Of a DNA stretch of 57,210 bases, positions 14,717 through 24,225 are shown one piece after another (position 1 is the stretch's first letter; each line of letters starts with the position of its first letter). The stretch spans positions 1 to 57,210 of the forward strand of contig JARGFI010000014.1 of the NCBI GenBank assembly GCA_029210745.1. Reading direction: 5' to 3'. The translations under genes were made by a program, and so were the position numbers. The notes below the pieces were generated by a model. It made no database searches, was not told the DNA's origin, and saw nothing but the letters and a program-made list of their open reading frames with translations. Source of the DNA: Desulfuromonadales bacterium. Lineage in GTDB: Bacteria; Desulfobacterota; Desulfuromonadia; Desulfuromonadales; JAHYIW01.

Positions 14717-16996
14717 TCATGGGTTTTTGGTGCGAAAATCAGCGCTGTTGATGCCGCTGCGCTGGAGCATACGATAGAAGCTGCGGCGCGGAATGGAGGC
14801 GCGTTGTGCGGCGTTGGTAACGTTGCCGCCCGATTCCAGCAGGCAGCGTTTCAAAAGCTCGGTTTCTGCCTGTCCGGCGCGATCTTTTACCTGATCACGT
14901 AAATCGCTGTACTCGTCGCTTCGTTCCGCTGTGCGAATAAGTTCGGCCAGCGCGACCGGCAGATTTTCAAGCCGGATGATGTTGTCCTGGGTCAGAACTG
15001 CTGCCCGTTCAATGATGTTCTGCAGTTCACGGATATTCCCCGGCCACGGATAGCGAAACATTGCCTGAATGGCCCGTTCGTCGATCCCGGCAATCTCCTT
15101 GTTGAGTCGCTTGCTGGCACGTTTCAGAAAGTGGTGCACAAGTTTTTCGAGTGATTCGATACGGTTGCGCAGCGGCGGCATGGTGATGGTGAAGACATTG
15201 AGGCGATAGAACAGATCCTCGCGAAACCACCCCTCGCGGACACCGTTTTCCAGATTTTTATTGGTGGCTGCGATCAGGCGAACATCAACTTCCAGGGTTC
15301 GATTGTCGCCGACCGGGCGAATCTCGCCGCTGTCGATAACGCGCAGCAATTCGGCCTGCACCTTGGGGGAGATGTCGCCGATTTCGTCGAGGAAAATAGT
15401 CCCTCCGTTCGCCGCCTCGAACAGCCCCTTTTTATCGCTGCCAGCTCCGGTGAAAGCGCCCTTCTTGTAGCCAAACAGTTCGCTTTCGAGGAGATTGTCA
15501 GATAGCGTTGTACAGTTCACCGTGACCAGCGGTTTGTCGGCGCGCAGGCTCTGGCGATGAATGGCCCGGGCAGTCAGCTCCTTGCCGGTGCCGCTTTCGC
15601 CGCGAATCAGCACTGTGGTTGGCGTCGGTCCGACCTGACTGATTAAATTCTGCGTCTCGATGGTGCGTTGATCATTGCCAACAATATTTTCGTCACCGAA
15701 CTTGTCCTCCAGTGCCCGTTGTGCCAGTTCATATTTCTGGGCAAGCTTGATACTGTCTTCACTGAGGTTCTTGATCAGGTAGGGGAGGCACATGGCGTGT
15801 TCAGCCAGCCCCTGATAGACGGCGACGGCATACTCGCGGCACGTTGCGTAACCGCAGGCTCCGCAGTCAAGTTCGTCACTCTGTACAAATTTTCGGGTTT
15901 TTTCGAGGATGCGGCGAATGACCTCTCCTCCGGGGGTCTCCAGGCGTTTGCATTTGTTGCTGAAGCGTCGTGACAGATCGAGCCCGGGGGGTGGCTGCTG
16001 ATAACAGCGGTCGGTGGAAAAGGGAGCTTTACCATTGGCGACAAAATCGAGGATATGACTGCGCTTGGAAAAAGTGGTCAGACGATTGTTACGTCCGGGG
16101 CCGCTGATACAGCCACCGCTGCAAAAACGGATATCGACGTAACGCGGTTTGACACGTCCCGCGGCAAGATCCTTGATGATCTCGATGGTCCCGTCTTCAC
16201 CTTCGATTGAAATAAAGTCGGGTGTAAAATGGTCGTTACGCACGTCAAACGCCTGAAAAGGGCCACCGGAAATGGCAAAAGTGCGTCCAGCTTTTGCCGG
16301 GAGACCATTGAAAGGTGTGGACGGCAAACGGGTCAGGTCGATCCCTTCATTGTTGAACATCTGCCGCAGTTCCTGATAGGTGAGCACAATATCGACCGCC
16401 CCGGCGACCGGTTCAGCATTGATTTCAAATTTGCCGGCGATGCAGGCGCTGATATAAATAACCTTGGTTTTGGCGCTGCGCTGCGCTTTGATAAAACGAC
16501 CAATCGCAATCATCGGTGAAACGATTTTGGCGAGATTGCGGAGCAGCTGCGGCGCGTGCCGTTCGACCAGATCGACGACAGTCGGACAGTGACTGGAGAG
16601 GATCGGCGCGCTTCCGGACTGATTGATGATATCGGTGTAGGGACCGTTGACCAGGTCGACGCCGAACGCCCCTTCATGCACTTCGGCGAAGCCGAGGCGG
16701 CGGATTCCGGTGACCAGTTGCCCCGGTTTGATGTCGTGAAAAAAAGCGGGGAATGAGCAGCCGAGGACCGCGACAACATCGACAGAATCATGCAATAGCC
16801 GCCGTGCTTTTTCAATGCAGTCAGTAATCTGCTTGGCCGATTGAGAACATAATTTGATACATTTACCGCAACCGATACAGCGCTCGTTGATGATCTCGGC
16901 GCAATTGTCCACCATCTTGATTGCCTTGACCGGACAGTTGCGGATGCAGGAATAACATTCACGACAGCGTTCGCGAATTGTGGTGATCGGTTCCAT
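14717..16996 (-). CDS. Hydrogenase-like sensor fused to a sigma-54 activator
   Basis: 759 residues. Order: two 4Fe-4S motifs (Cys11/14/17/21; Cys40/43/46/50), a [FeFe]-hydrogenase-like domain (about 70-340), a Fes Fe-S domain (Cys378/381/386/403), a sigma-54 AAA+ domain (Walker A GESGTGKE at 466-473, GAFTGA at 513-518, DEIGD Walker B) and a Fis-type HTH (about 710-752). The H-cluster loops are SSHCP (Cys137), SACIAGKFE (Cys185) and FCSGGCISG (Cys292, Cys296), so all four cubane ligands are kept. The proton-transfer cysteine of the usual TSCCP is His136, as expected for a sensor rather than an enzyme. It likely activates sigma-54 promoters in response to H2 or redox state (inference). Palindromic sites flank the gene. 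Confidence 0.85.
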   Translation of the reverse strand: MEPITTIRERCRECYSCIRNCPVKAIKMVDNCAEIINERCIGCGKCIKLCSQSAKQITDCIEKARRLLHDSVDVVAVLGCSFPAFFHDIKPGQLVTGIRRLGFAEVHEGAFGVDLVNGPYTDIINQSGSAPILSSHCPTVVDLVERHAPQLLRNLAKIVSPMIAIGRFIKAQRSAKTKVIYISACIAGKFEINAEPVAGAVDIVLTYQELRQMFNNEGIDLTRLPSTPFNGLPAKAGRTFAISGGPFQAFDVRNDHFTPDFISIEGEDGTIEIIKDLAAGRVKPRYVDIRFCSGGCISGPGRNNRLTTFSKRSHILDFVANGKAPFSTDRCYQQPPPGLDLSRRFSNKCKRLETPGGEVIRRILEKTRKFVQSDELDCGACGYATCREYAVAVYQGLAEHAMCLPYLIKNLSEDSIKLAQKYELAQRALEDKFGDENIVGNDQRTIETQNLISQVGPTPTTVLIRGESGTGKELTARAIHRQSLRADKPLVTVNCTTLSDNLLESELFGYKKGAFTGAGSDKKGLFEAANGGTIFLDEIGDISPKVQAELLRVIDSGEIRPVGDNRTLEVDVRLIAATNKNLENGVREGWFREDLFYRLNVFTITMPPLRNRIESLEKLVHHFLKRASKRLNKEIAGIDERAIQAMFRYPWPGNIRELQNIIERAAVLTQDNIIRLENLPVALAELIRTAERSDEYSDLRDQVKDRAGQAETELLKRCLLESGGNVTNAAQRASIPRRSFYRMLQRSGINSADFRTKNP

Positions 16997-17023
16997 CGGC
17001 GCTCCTTGTCTTCATAGGGCTCG

Positions 17024-17052
17024 ATTGTGCCATGCGTGACACGTATAGTCAA
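17024..17052 (-). promoter_or_regulatory. Sigma-70 promoter of the hydrogenase-like regulator
   Basis: Leftward TTGACT (17047-17052), 17-nt spacer, CACAAT (17024-17029), with a leader of about 20 nt to the start codon and AAGGAG as ribosome site. The palindrome at 17026-17042 covers the spacer and -10, so a bound regulator would block it. Confidence 0.45.
17026..17042. promoter_or_regulatory. Autoregulatory operator, imperfect palindrome
   Basis: TGTGCCA-TGCG-TGACAC is an imperfect copy of the TGTGCCA-N4-TGGCACA palindrome with the same 4-nt spacer. It overlaps the predicted promoter of the sigma-54 regulator. Confidence 0.5.
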
Positions 17053-17122
17053 CAATCTAACGTGCTGTTTTACGGTGACAATTCGCTATTTATAAAGAGA
17101 TTTGACCGTGACCTACGGAAGG

Positions 17123-17140
17123 TGTGCCATTAATGGCACA
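17123..17140. promoter_or_regulatory. Operator, perfect 18-bp palindrome
   Basis: TGTGCCATTAATGGCACA is a perfect 18-bp palindrome in the gap between the regulator promoter and oppF. It defines the best site of the TGTGCCA-N4-TGGCACA set. No -12 element at sigma-54 spacing follows on either strand, so it is an operator rather than a promoter. Confidence 0.65.
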
Positions 17141-17151
17141 ATGACGGTATT

Positions 17152-18159
17152 TCAGTCTGCAGGTGCAGTCGTGTCCTGACGGCGGAAACGCCCGACCTCG
17201 GTGCTGTAGTGACATGCGCTCCAGCGCCCCGGCATGACTTCTTCGAGTTCCGGCGCAACTTGCACGCAAAGGGGGCGTGCATAGGGACAGCGCGGAGAAA
17301 GGGCACAGCCGCTCGGTGGGTCGATGGGCGACGGAATCTCACCGCCGAGAATCCGGCGTTTGCCGCGTTGCCTCGGATCAGGGATCGGGGCGGCGTTGAG
17401 GAGTGCTTCGCTATAAGGGTGCAGGGGATGCGTGTAGAGTTCTTCGGTGGCGGCTAACTCAACAATTTTGCCAAAATACATCACCGCGATACGATCACTG
17501 ACATGCCGGACAACCGCCAGATCGTGACCGATAAACAGATAGGTCAGCTTTAAGCGGCGTTGCAGGTCGCAGAGCAGGTTGATGATTTGCGCCTGAATCG
17601 AAATATCCAGCGCCGAAACCGGTTCGTCGGCAATAATCAGCTGCGGGCGGGTAATCAGCGCGCGGGCGATGCCGATCCGCTGCCGTTGTCCACCGGAAAA
17701 TTCATGCGGAAAACGGTCATAATGTTCCTCATCCAGGCCGACGGTACGCAGGCAGTCAACCACTTGAGTGCGCAGATTACTATTTCCCAGCCGGTGGATT
17801 TGCAGCGGTTCACTGAGAATCTGGCCAATCCGCATGCGCGGATTCAGCGCTGAAAATGGATCCTGAAAAATCATCTGCAGTTCGCGCCGCAGCGGGCGCA
17901 TCTGGCGTTGCGAAAGGGTTTGCAGCGCCTGACCGGCGAAACGGATTTCACCGCCATCCGCTTCAAGCAGGCGCAGAATCAATTTACCGATCGTCGATTT
18001 GCCGCACCCCGATTCGCCGACCAGGCCCAGCGTTTCTCCCCGGTAAAGCGCAAAAGAGACCCCCGCAACAGCCTGGAGGCGACGTTTTGGTCCACCGAAG
18101 GCGGTCGCGGAGACACTGAAGCTTTTGCTGAGGTTGGTGACTTCGAGTAGCGGTTCCAT
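17152..18159 (-). CDS. Oligopeptide/dipeptide ABC transporter ATPase, OppF type
   Basis: 335 residues with Walker [26 protein letters not shown]-loop, FSGGQRQR signature, Walker [12 protein letters not shown] and the OppF-type C-terminal cysteine motif ([16 protein letters not shown]), known in some members to bind a 4Fe-4S cluster. The start at 18159 is set by the TGATG overlap with the upstream gene; a longer upstream start would run inside that gene. It works with the OppD protein encoded just before it. No permease or binding-protein gene is nearby. Confidence 0.88.
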   Translation of the reverse strand: MEPLLEVTNLSKSFSVSATAFGGPKRRLQAVAGVSFALYRGETLGLVGESGCGKSTIGKLILRLLEADGGEIRFAGQALQTLSQRQMRPLRRELQMIFQDPFSALNPRMRIGQILSEPLQIHRLGNSNLRTQVVDCLRTVGLDEEHYDRFPHEFSGGQRQRIGIARALITRPQLIIADEPVSALDISIQAQIINLLCDLQRRLKLTYLFIGHDLAVVRHVSDRIAVMYFGKIVELAATEELYTHPLHPYSEALLNAAPIPDPRQRGKRRILGGEIPSPIDPPSGCALSPRCPYARPLCVQVAPELEEVMPGRWSACHYSTEVGRFRRQDTTAPAD

Positions 18160-19115
18160 CAGTCTTCCCAGCAACGAACCAGATGGCGCGGGGCAATTTC
18201 GCGCAGTAACGGCAAGTGGTTGTTGCGCGGAGCGAAAGGCGCGGGGCACAGATCGAGAAAGCTGTGCGTTGCGCTACCGTCGACAGCTGCACGGAGCGGT
18301 TTGTCGATCGTTCCCAGTTTATCGGGAGTTTCATTCAGTCGGGGTAAACACGCCAGCAGTCCACGCGTGTAAGGATGCGTGGGGGTGGCAAACAATTCCT
18401 CTACCGGAGCGGTTTCCATAATCAGTCCGTCGTACATAATCGCCACCCGGTCAGCACTTTCGGCAACCAGCCCGAGATCATGTGTGATCAGCAGCGTCGC
18501 CATGTTGCGTTCACTGCGCAGATCATCGAGTAGCTCCATGATCTGCGCCTGAATCGTGACATCAAGCGCCGTGGTCGGCTCGTCGGCGATCAGTAATTCC
18601 GGGTCACAGGCCAGGGCCATGGCGATCATCACCCGCTGGCGCATCCCTCCGGAGAGCTGATGCGGATATTCTCGCAAGCGTTGACGTCCGGCCGGAATCC
18701 CGACCCGCTGGAGCAGCTGAGCCGCCGCGTCAAGCGCATCGTGACGGCTCAGGCCGATATGGAGACGTAGCACCTCACCAATCTGGTCGCCGATGGTCAG
18801 GACCGGATTCAGTGAGGTCATCGGTTCCTGAAAGATCATCGCAATGCGGTTGCCACGAATGCGTTGCATTTCGGTCAGCGGAATGCGCAGCAGATCCTCT
18901 CCGTCGAAGCGGATGGCCCCGTTGACGATCCGTCCCGGTTCGGGAACCAGGCGCAGCAACGAGAGGGCGGTGATCGATTTTCCGCACCCCGATTCTCCGA
19001 CCAGAGCCAGCGTTTCGCCCCGGTCGATGGTGAAGTCAAGTCCGCGCACGGCCTTGGTCAGGCCGCCGTTGGTGAAAAAATAGGTGTGCAGATTGTCAAT
19101 GTGCAGCAACGGCAT
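18159..19115 (-). CDS. Oligopeptide/dipeptide ABC transporter ATPase, OppD type
   Basis: 318 residues: Walker [13 protein letters not shown]-loop [10 protein letters not shown], signature LSGGMRQR, Walker [12 protein letters not shown] and H-loop [11 protein letters not shown], with the OppD-type C-terminal extension, although its cysteine motif is reduced ([11 protein letters not shown] has one Cys). It pairs with OppF to power peptide or nickel import. The permeases must be encoded elsewhere, or these two serve another transporter; this orphan arrangement is visible in the window. Confidence 0.87.
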   Translation of the reverse strand: MPLLHIDNLHTYFFTNGGLTKAVRGLDFTIDRGETLALVGESGCGKSITALSLLRLVPEPGRIVNGAIRFDGEDLLRIPLTEMQRIRGNRIAMIFQEPMTSLNPVLTIGDQIGEVLRLHIGLSRHDALDAAAQLLQRVGIPAGRQRLREYPHQLSGGMRQRVMIAMALACDPELLIADEPTTALDVTIQAQIMELLDDLRSERNMATLLITHDLGLVAESADRVAIMYDGLIMETAPVEELFATPTHPYTRGLLACLPRLNETPDKLGTIDKPLRAAVDGSATHSFLDLCPAPFAPRNNHLPLLREIAPRHLVRCWED

Positions 19116-19286
19116 GGTCGACTATTCGATTCATAAGTAAAGATGCGCAGACAATTTACGCGTAAAATCCCGGCTGGTCAAGTGCTGGAAGAAATTGTAA
19201 ATCTGCTGTGATACGATACTTTGTCTTGGCCCGATTCTGATTTCGGGGTACATTCAAATTATGCTGAGACTGAGGTAACGATAACG

Positions 19287-20144
19287 ATGACCGGTTCAAA
19301 ATATATCGATCTGCATCTTCACAGCAACTGCTCCGACGGCATTCATCCCCCGGAAACCGTTGTGCGCATGGCGGCGGACGCCGGGATATCGGCGGTGGCG
19401 ATTTGCGATCATGATAACATCGCTGCCTGCCAGGCCGCACTGACTGCCGGGCGCGCCGCCGGGATCGACGTCTTGTCGGGGGTCGAGCTGTCGGTCGTCC
19501 ACGACGGCATTTTTGATATCCATCTGCTCGGTTACGGCTTCGACCCCCAACATCCACAACTGGTTGCCAGGCTGAATGAATTTCAGCAATTTCGTCAGCA
19601 CCGCAACGCGCAAATTGTTGACAATATCAATACCCGTCTGCGCGACCACGGTCACGAACCACTCAATTTTGACGCCGTTGTCTCCCGTGCCGGAGGGGCG
19701 CTCGGCCGACCGCATATTGGCCGGGAGCTGATTGAGCGTGGTTATGCCGGTTCGATGGAGGAGGCATTTCAACGTTATCTGGTGCCCTGTAATGTCAAAA
19801 AACGGTTCTTTCCGATCGATGAAGCGATGGCCCTGATTCATCAGGCAGGGGGAGTGGCAGTCCTCGCGCATCCAGCCTTCATCCCCATTGATGATGAACG
19901 ATTCCGGCACATGCTTGACAATTGGGTCGCCCTCGGACTCGACGGCGTCGAATGTCATTTCGGCGGCGTCACCCGCCAGCGGATCGACTGGTACATCACC
20001 GAAGCACGGAGGCGCAAGCTGCTGGTGACCGGCGGGTCTGATTATCACGGCGATGCAGGCAAAAAGATCGGCTATTGCGGGATGGGGAATCTGCGGATAC
20101 CTTATGCGTGTTACGAGGAAGTAGTGGCGGCGTTGGGGCGGTAA
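19287..20144 (+). CDS. PHP-domain phosphoesterase, TrpH/YciV type
   Basis: 285 residues starting MTGSKYIDLHLHSNCSDG, the first PHP metal motif (HxH). Later motifs are CDHDN, GVELSV, HLLGYGF, GRPHIGRELIERGY, AVLAHPAF and GSDYHGD. Members include the RNase AM and nucleotide 3',5'-phosphatase enzymes of the TrpH group. The start at 19287 is preferred over 19221 because GAGGT lies upstream and the fold begins there. It is divergent from the oppDF genes. Confidence 0.85.
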   Translation: MTGSKYIDLHLHSNCSDGIHPPETVVRMAADAGISAVAICDHDNIAACQAALTAGRAAGIDVLSGVELSVVHDGIFDIHLLGYGFDPQHPQLVARLNEFQQFRQHRNAQIVDNINTRLRDHGHEPLNFDAVVSRAGGALGRPHIGRELIERGYAGSMEEAFQRYLVPCNVKKRFFPIDEAMALIHQAGGVAVLAHPAFIPIDDERFRHMLDNWVALGLDGVECHFGGVTRQRIDWYITEARRRKLLVTGGSDYHGDAGKKIGYCGMGNLRIPYACYEEVVAALGR

Positions 20145-20376
20145 TCACCGCAAGAATCGCGCAGGATGGGGAGCAGGTGCGGTGGGATGACTACCTGCTG
20201 ACGTACGTCAAGGTAACTCGGACCGCCATTCGAAAGGTCAAACTCGAGTCGGCGGATCAGCAGAACATTCAAAACAAATAACCACTATTTTTCATTAGCT
20301 TAGGTAGTATGCTTTGAAGTTGAATCTACCCCCAGTGTGACGTTTCTGAAATGTGTAGACGCGACCCCTGTGTCAA

Positions 20377-20619
20377 CTACAAGGCGTCGTCACCCTGGTC
20401 CGTTTGCTGGAAGTCGTTTCGGGGATGTTGGGTCTTGATCCAGAGCCTGTGAGAAGACCGAGTAAAGCCAGAGCCCCGGCGGCAGCGCGGGGAATCATCT
20501 GCCATCTGTCGATATTTGAATGAGGTTATCGGGGATACGTAGTCGGCAGGTTTTTGCACCTTGGCTCTTCGGGTGTCAGTCTTGCGGCAAAGTGGGGGGG
20601 AGAAGATATTGAGGGCTGA
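20377..20619 (+). pseudogene. Decayed C-terminal part of a RAYT transposase with DnaA-like tail
   Basis: One frame reads MLGLDPEPVRRPSKARAPA, then AARGIICHLSIFE, an in-frame TGA, then GYRGYVVGRFLHLGSSGVSL and AAKWGGED before the final stop at 20617. This matches the DnaA-like C-terminal domain found on some REP-associated transposases. The Y1 catalytic domain is gone and a nonsense codon interrupts the rest. The intergenic stretch 20145-20376 holds nothing else I can support. Confidence 0.55.
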
Positions 20620-20686
20620 ACCAGCCATGTTGAGGCAGGTAATGGCTGAAATAGAAAAATAACAAGCAGCGCCCCCCTTTTCCATA

Positions 20687-20890
20687 GATTCCCGTCCCTT
20701 TCTGATGGCGGTTACCTATGCCGCTTCCGCCGTTTTCATGACCCCGGCCGGTTATCAGTCGAACACCCTGATATACGCTCCGGGCCGCTACAAGTACGCC
20801 GACTTCCTCAAGATCGGAACCCCTTTGAATCTGCTCTTCTGGTTGCTGGCCACCTTTTTTATCCTGATTTTCTGGCCATTCGAGCCGTGA
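20687..20890 (+). pseudogene. C-terminal fragment of an SLC13-type anion symporter
   Basis: The frame reads [20 protein letters not shown], then [19 protein letters not shown] and a final membrane segment ending in TGA. This is the C-terminal signature of divalent anion:sodium symporters (TPIGYQTN...YGPGGY). About 65 residues remain out of roughly 450-600, and the fragment starts abruptly 70 nt after the RAYT remnant. A transposition or deletion event probably removed the rest. Confidence 0.7.
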
Positions 20891-20959
20891 TCAGGCTGAT
20901 AATGGAAACATCGATTGAAAAACCGCCACGCGTCCCCCCCTGAATACCTGATAACCACA

Positions 20960-22210
20960 TCAGGCTTGAGCGAAGAGGCACTTGAGATAGCGGCTTTCGG
21001 TAAAGTCGAGGGGATGATCGAGGGCGTGACCGGTCTCATTGATGTGCATCAACGGACGCCCCGCGCGGGCGGCTGCAGCGCACATGGTGTGGCGGAAATC
21101 CTCGGGGGTGACCGGACTGGAACAGGAGGCGAGGACGATATCGCCGCCGGGGGCGAGCAGGCTGACGCCGAGGTGGGCGAGGCGTCCGTAAGCGCTGAGC
21201 GCCTCCTTGATCTGGGAGCGGCGCACCGCGAAAGCGGGGGGATCAATGATCACCAGTTCATAGTGCCGCCCCTGTTTGACCAGTTCCGCCATCGCCTTGA
21301 AAGCATCGTCTTCAATCGTCAGATGACGGGCTGCGGCAATCGCGGGGACGGCGGCGTTGAGAGCAAAATTGCGTCGCGCCGTTTCCAGCGCCGGGCCGCT
21401 CTGGTCAAGGCTGGTCACTTCTCGTGCACCGCCACGCGCTGCGGCGAGGGAGAAACCGCCGCTGTAGGAGAAGGCGTTCAGCACCCGCTTCCCTTTGGCA
21501 AGCTGCTCCACCTGGGCGCGATTGTCGCGCTGATCGAGAAAAAAGCCGGTCTTCTGACCGTGGATCGGATCGACCTCGAAGATCAGGCCGTTTTCACGGC
21601 AGGTGAGGGGGGCGGTGAGCGGCACGCCGTAGATGATCTGCCCGTCCGCCAGTCCGTGCAGTTCCTCCGGGTGCTGTTGCAGCCCCCGGCTCAGGCGCAG
21701 GACGATCCGCTCCAGCGGCTGCTGTTCCAGCAGACAATCCAGACAGTCCCCGAGGTGGGGCAGCCAGGCGTGGGTATAGAGTTTGACCACGGCGGTTGTC
21801 GCATAGCGATCGATTACCAGCCCCGGCAGCCCGTCACTTTCGCCGTGAATCATCCGGTAGCCGTCGGTGTCGGTGTGCAGTAACGGCAGCCGCCGTTCGA
21901 GTGCCTGGGCGATCCGCTCGGCAAAAAACGCCCGATCGATCGGGCCGGGCTTGCCGATGCGCAGGGCACGCATGCGGATCGGCGAGCAGGGGTCGTAGAG
22001 TCCCACGGCAACAAAGCGTCGCTTGCTGTCGAAAACCACCGCCAGATCGCCGGGGCACCCCGCATGGCTCTGGGTTTTGATGCGTTCGGCGTAAAGCCAT
22101 GGGTGGCCGCGATGCAGTCCGGCCAGCGCGGAATTGCTCACCTGGAGCTTGACCGGTTTTTGCCCGCGGGCGGGCCATTCAATGAGTTGCGGGTGCAGCG
22201 TGTTGGGCAT
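20960..22210 (-). CDS. 23S rRNA (cytosine) methyltransferase, RlmI type
   Basis: 416 residues: N-terminal PUA domain (GHPWLYAERIK), central RlmI domain (GESDGLPGLVIDRY) and a class I SAM methyltransferase domain (GQKTGFFLDQRDNR, LNAFSYSGGFSLAAARGGA, IIDPPAFA with the catalytic region, ASCSS). RlmI makes 5-methylcytosine in 23S rRNA. The length matches the family. The DPPAF and SCSS motifs are intact. Confidence 0.88.
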   Translation of the reverse strand: MPNTLHPQLIEWPARGQKPVKLQVSNSALAGLHRGHPWLYAERIKTQSHAGCPGDLAVVFDSKRRFVAVGLYDPCSPIRMRALRIGKPGPIDRAFFAERIAQALERRLPLLHTDTDGYRMIHGESDGLPGLVIDRYATTAVVKLYTHAWLPHLGDCLDCLLEQQPLERIVLRLSRGLQQHPEELHGLADGQIIYGVPLTAPLTCRENGLIFEVDPIHGQKTGFFLDQRDNRAQVEQLAKGKRVLNAFSYSGGFSLAAARGGAREVTSLDQSGPALETARRNFALNAAVPAIAAARHLTIEDDAFKAMAELVKQGRHYELVIIDPPAFAVRRSQIKEALSAYGRLAHLGVSLLAPGGDIVLASCSSPVTPEDFRHTMCAAAARAGRPLMHINETGHALDHPLDFTESRYLKCLFAQA

Positions 22211-22376
22211 TGAGTTGTCCTCGACATGGGGGAAATCTCCTCAGTCTAGCAGATATCGAGCAAAAAACGGCCATTAATCTTGCGCTGCGCCGCTCTGTTG
22301 TTGAACGTCGCCGCACATTCCCCTATACTCCAATCTTCATACGCTTAACGGTCCGCACCTCTTTCGGAGAACAGCC

Positions 22377-22592
22377 ATGGAAATCGATCTGGATGCCCTG
22401 CATTACCTGATTACCCGCCGCGTCGATAAAATCGAAAAGATCGTCGCCGACACCGGCTATCTGCCCCGCACCGTCCTCGGCGTCGCCACGTTTTTGCTCG
22501 ACAACGAGGGGAATGTCGACTTGTTAACGGCTAAACAGCGGGTGACCTTTGAGAAGTTTTTGCAGCCGTTGCTGGTTTCAGCCGAGCGCTAG
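22377..22592 (+). CDS. Small conserved-looking protein of unknown function
   Basis: A 71-residue soluble acidic protein, MEIDLDALHYLITRRVDKIE at the start, with no membrane segment or known motif that I recognise. CGGAGAAC lies before the ATG, and codon use is normal for the window. It sits between the rRNA methyltransferase (divergent) and the IS element. No function is proposed. Confidence 0.6.
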   Translation: MEIDLDALHYLITRRVDKIEKIVADTGYLPRTVLGVATFLLDNEGNVDLLTAKQRVTFEKFLQPLLVSAER

Positions 22593-22668
22593 ACCCTCCG
22601 TCGAACGAGCCCAGCCATGCGTTTCATCCATACCGCTAGTTCCTAGTTCTAGTTCCGGTGACAGTATA

Positions 22669-24225
22669 GAATGGCGCTAGTTTAAGCACTCCTGGCAAGG
22701 TAAAGTTGCTGAAAATATTGGCTAAAAATGGCATAATCGGCCATGAAAAATACAACGCCTATGTTCCCAGGTTTTCACCTGCAGACCCTTCGCCGAAAAC
22801 CTCGTTCAGCCCAGCAGAAACTTGCTGAAAAAATGGCATTGCTCAGGCAAAAGTACTTCAAGCAGATCGGCGAGGTCTTTGAAAAATTCATTCCCAATGC
22901 GCTGTTCAAACCAGAACAGACCGGGGCCATGAGTCGCAGGAGGATTTTCTCCAAAGAAAACACATTCTGGGCTTTCCTCAGTCAGGTTCTGGATGCGGAC
23001 GGCGGCTGCAAAGAAGTGATTCGCAAGCTTCAAGCTTATGCCTCTATTAAGGGGATCAAGATTCCCTCGTCCTCGACTGCTTCATATTGCACGGCGCGCA
23101 TGAAATTGGATGAACAGATGCTCGCTGACATCCTTGACCATACGGCGGATCGACTTGAGGATATGCCGGAAACAGGCTTGCTAAACAACCGGCGAGTTAT
23201 TGTTGTCGATGGCACTGGCGTAACCATGCCAGACACACCCGAAAATCAGGACGTCTGGCCACAGCCGTCGTCTCAGAAGCCAGGATGCGGGTTTCCCTCA
23301 GCGCGCATCTGTGCTTGTTTTTCGCTGGAAAGCGGCGGCTTGCTCAGTTACGCAATCGGCAATAAGAAGAGTCACGAATTGCTGCATTTTCGTCAACAGT
23401 GGGGCACCTTCAAACCGGGGGATATCTTCCTCGGCGACAAGGGGTTCTGCAGCTATTTCGACCAGGCAAGCCTGAAGAAAAAAGGTATCGACAGTGTCAT
23501 TACCCTCGCGCGCAGAGCGCCGGTCAGAGCAGCAAGAAGTCTAAAAGTACTCGGCCCTGATGACCTGTTGATAGCCTGGCCACGTCCGAAATATACTGCA
23601 AAGCTGTCGTATTCCAAAGACGCGTGGGAGGCTCTTCCGGAAGAGCTCGCATTGAGGCAGATCCGAGTCACGGTCAAACATCCGGGATTCAGGACGCAAG
23701 GATTCTACATCATCACCACTCTGCTGGACGCCGAACAATATCCTGCGGAAGAACTTGCTGAACTTTATTTCAAGCGCTGGGATGTTGAACTGTTCTTCCG
23801 CGATATCAAGACGACTATGGGGATGGATGTCCTGCGATGTCGAACGCCGGAGATGATCCGAAAAGAAGTCTCAATGCACTTCATCGCCTACAATTGTGTC
23901 CGACGATTGATGTACGAAGCTGCAGAGGAAGCGGCCATTGAGGTCCGAATTGTAAGTTTCAAGGGCAGCCTGCAAGCCCTTCGTAGCTGGGAACCTCACT
24001 TGAATCAGGCGCAGATCAGTAAGGCAGAGCGGTTCAGGTTAATCAGTGACCTGTATGACGCAATGACCAATACACCAATCAAGCAACGACCAGGTAGAAG
24101 TGAACCACGATGCGTCAAACAGCGACCCAAAAATTACCAGAGGATGACCTCTCCGCGGCATGAGATGCTGGTGGTTCCGCACCGGAGTAAATACTGTGCT
24201 GCGACCCCTTAAACTAGCGCCATTC
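22669..24225 (+). mobile_element. IS4-family insertion sequence
   Basis: A 1557-bp element bounded by perfect 18-bp terminal inverted repeats: GAATGGCGCTAGTTTAAG (22669-22686) and its reverse complement (24208-24225). It carries one intact transposase gene. The outer flanks on both sides contain GACAGT followed by TATAG-like sequence; these look like the two sides of a REP sequence but do not form an exact target duplication. It seems structurally complete. Confidence 0.85.
22743..24212 (+). CDS. IS4-family DDE transposase
   Basis: 489 residues with the IS4 DDE triad: VIVVDGTGV (first Asp), FLGDKGFCS (second Asp) and YFKRWDVELFFRDIK, the Y-(2)-R-(3)-E-(6)-K signature. No frameshift is seen, and the C terminus runs into the right terminal repeat, as is common in such elements. 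The transposase should cut and paste the flanking inverted repeats. Confidence 0.93.
   Translation: MKNTTPMFPGFHLQTLRRKPRSAQQKLAEKMALLRQKYFKQIGEVFEKFIPNALFKPEQTGAMSRRRIFSKENTFWAFLSQVLDADGGCKEVIRKLQAYASIKGIKIPSSSTASYCTARMKLDEQMLADILDHTADRLEDMPETGLLNNRRVIVVDGTGVTMPDTPENQDVWPQPSSQKPGCGFPSARICACFSLESGGLLSYAIGNKKSHELLHFRQQWGTFKPGDIFLGDKGFCSYFDQASLKKKGIDSVITLARRAPVRAARSLKVLGPDDLLIAWPRPKYTAKLSYSKDAWEALPEELALRQIRVTVKHPGFRTQGFYIITTLLDAEQYPAEELAELYFKRWDVELFFRDIKTTMGMDVLRCRTPEMIRKEVSMHFIAYNCVRRLMYEAAEEAAIEVRIVSFKGSLQALRSWEPHLNQAQISKAERFRLISDLYDAMTNTPIKQRPGRSEPRCVKQRPKNYQRMTSPRHEMLVVPHRSKYCAATP

Noticed and set aside
14495-14902. A 135-codon rightward frame over the small-RNA region
   Set aside because: Its second half is antisense to the sigma-54 regulator's HTH domain, its first half lies in AT-rich regulatory DNA and it has no ribosome site.
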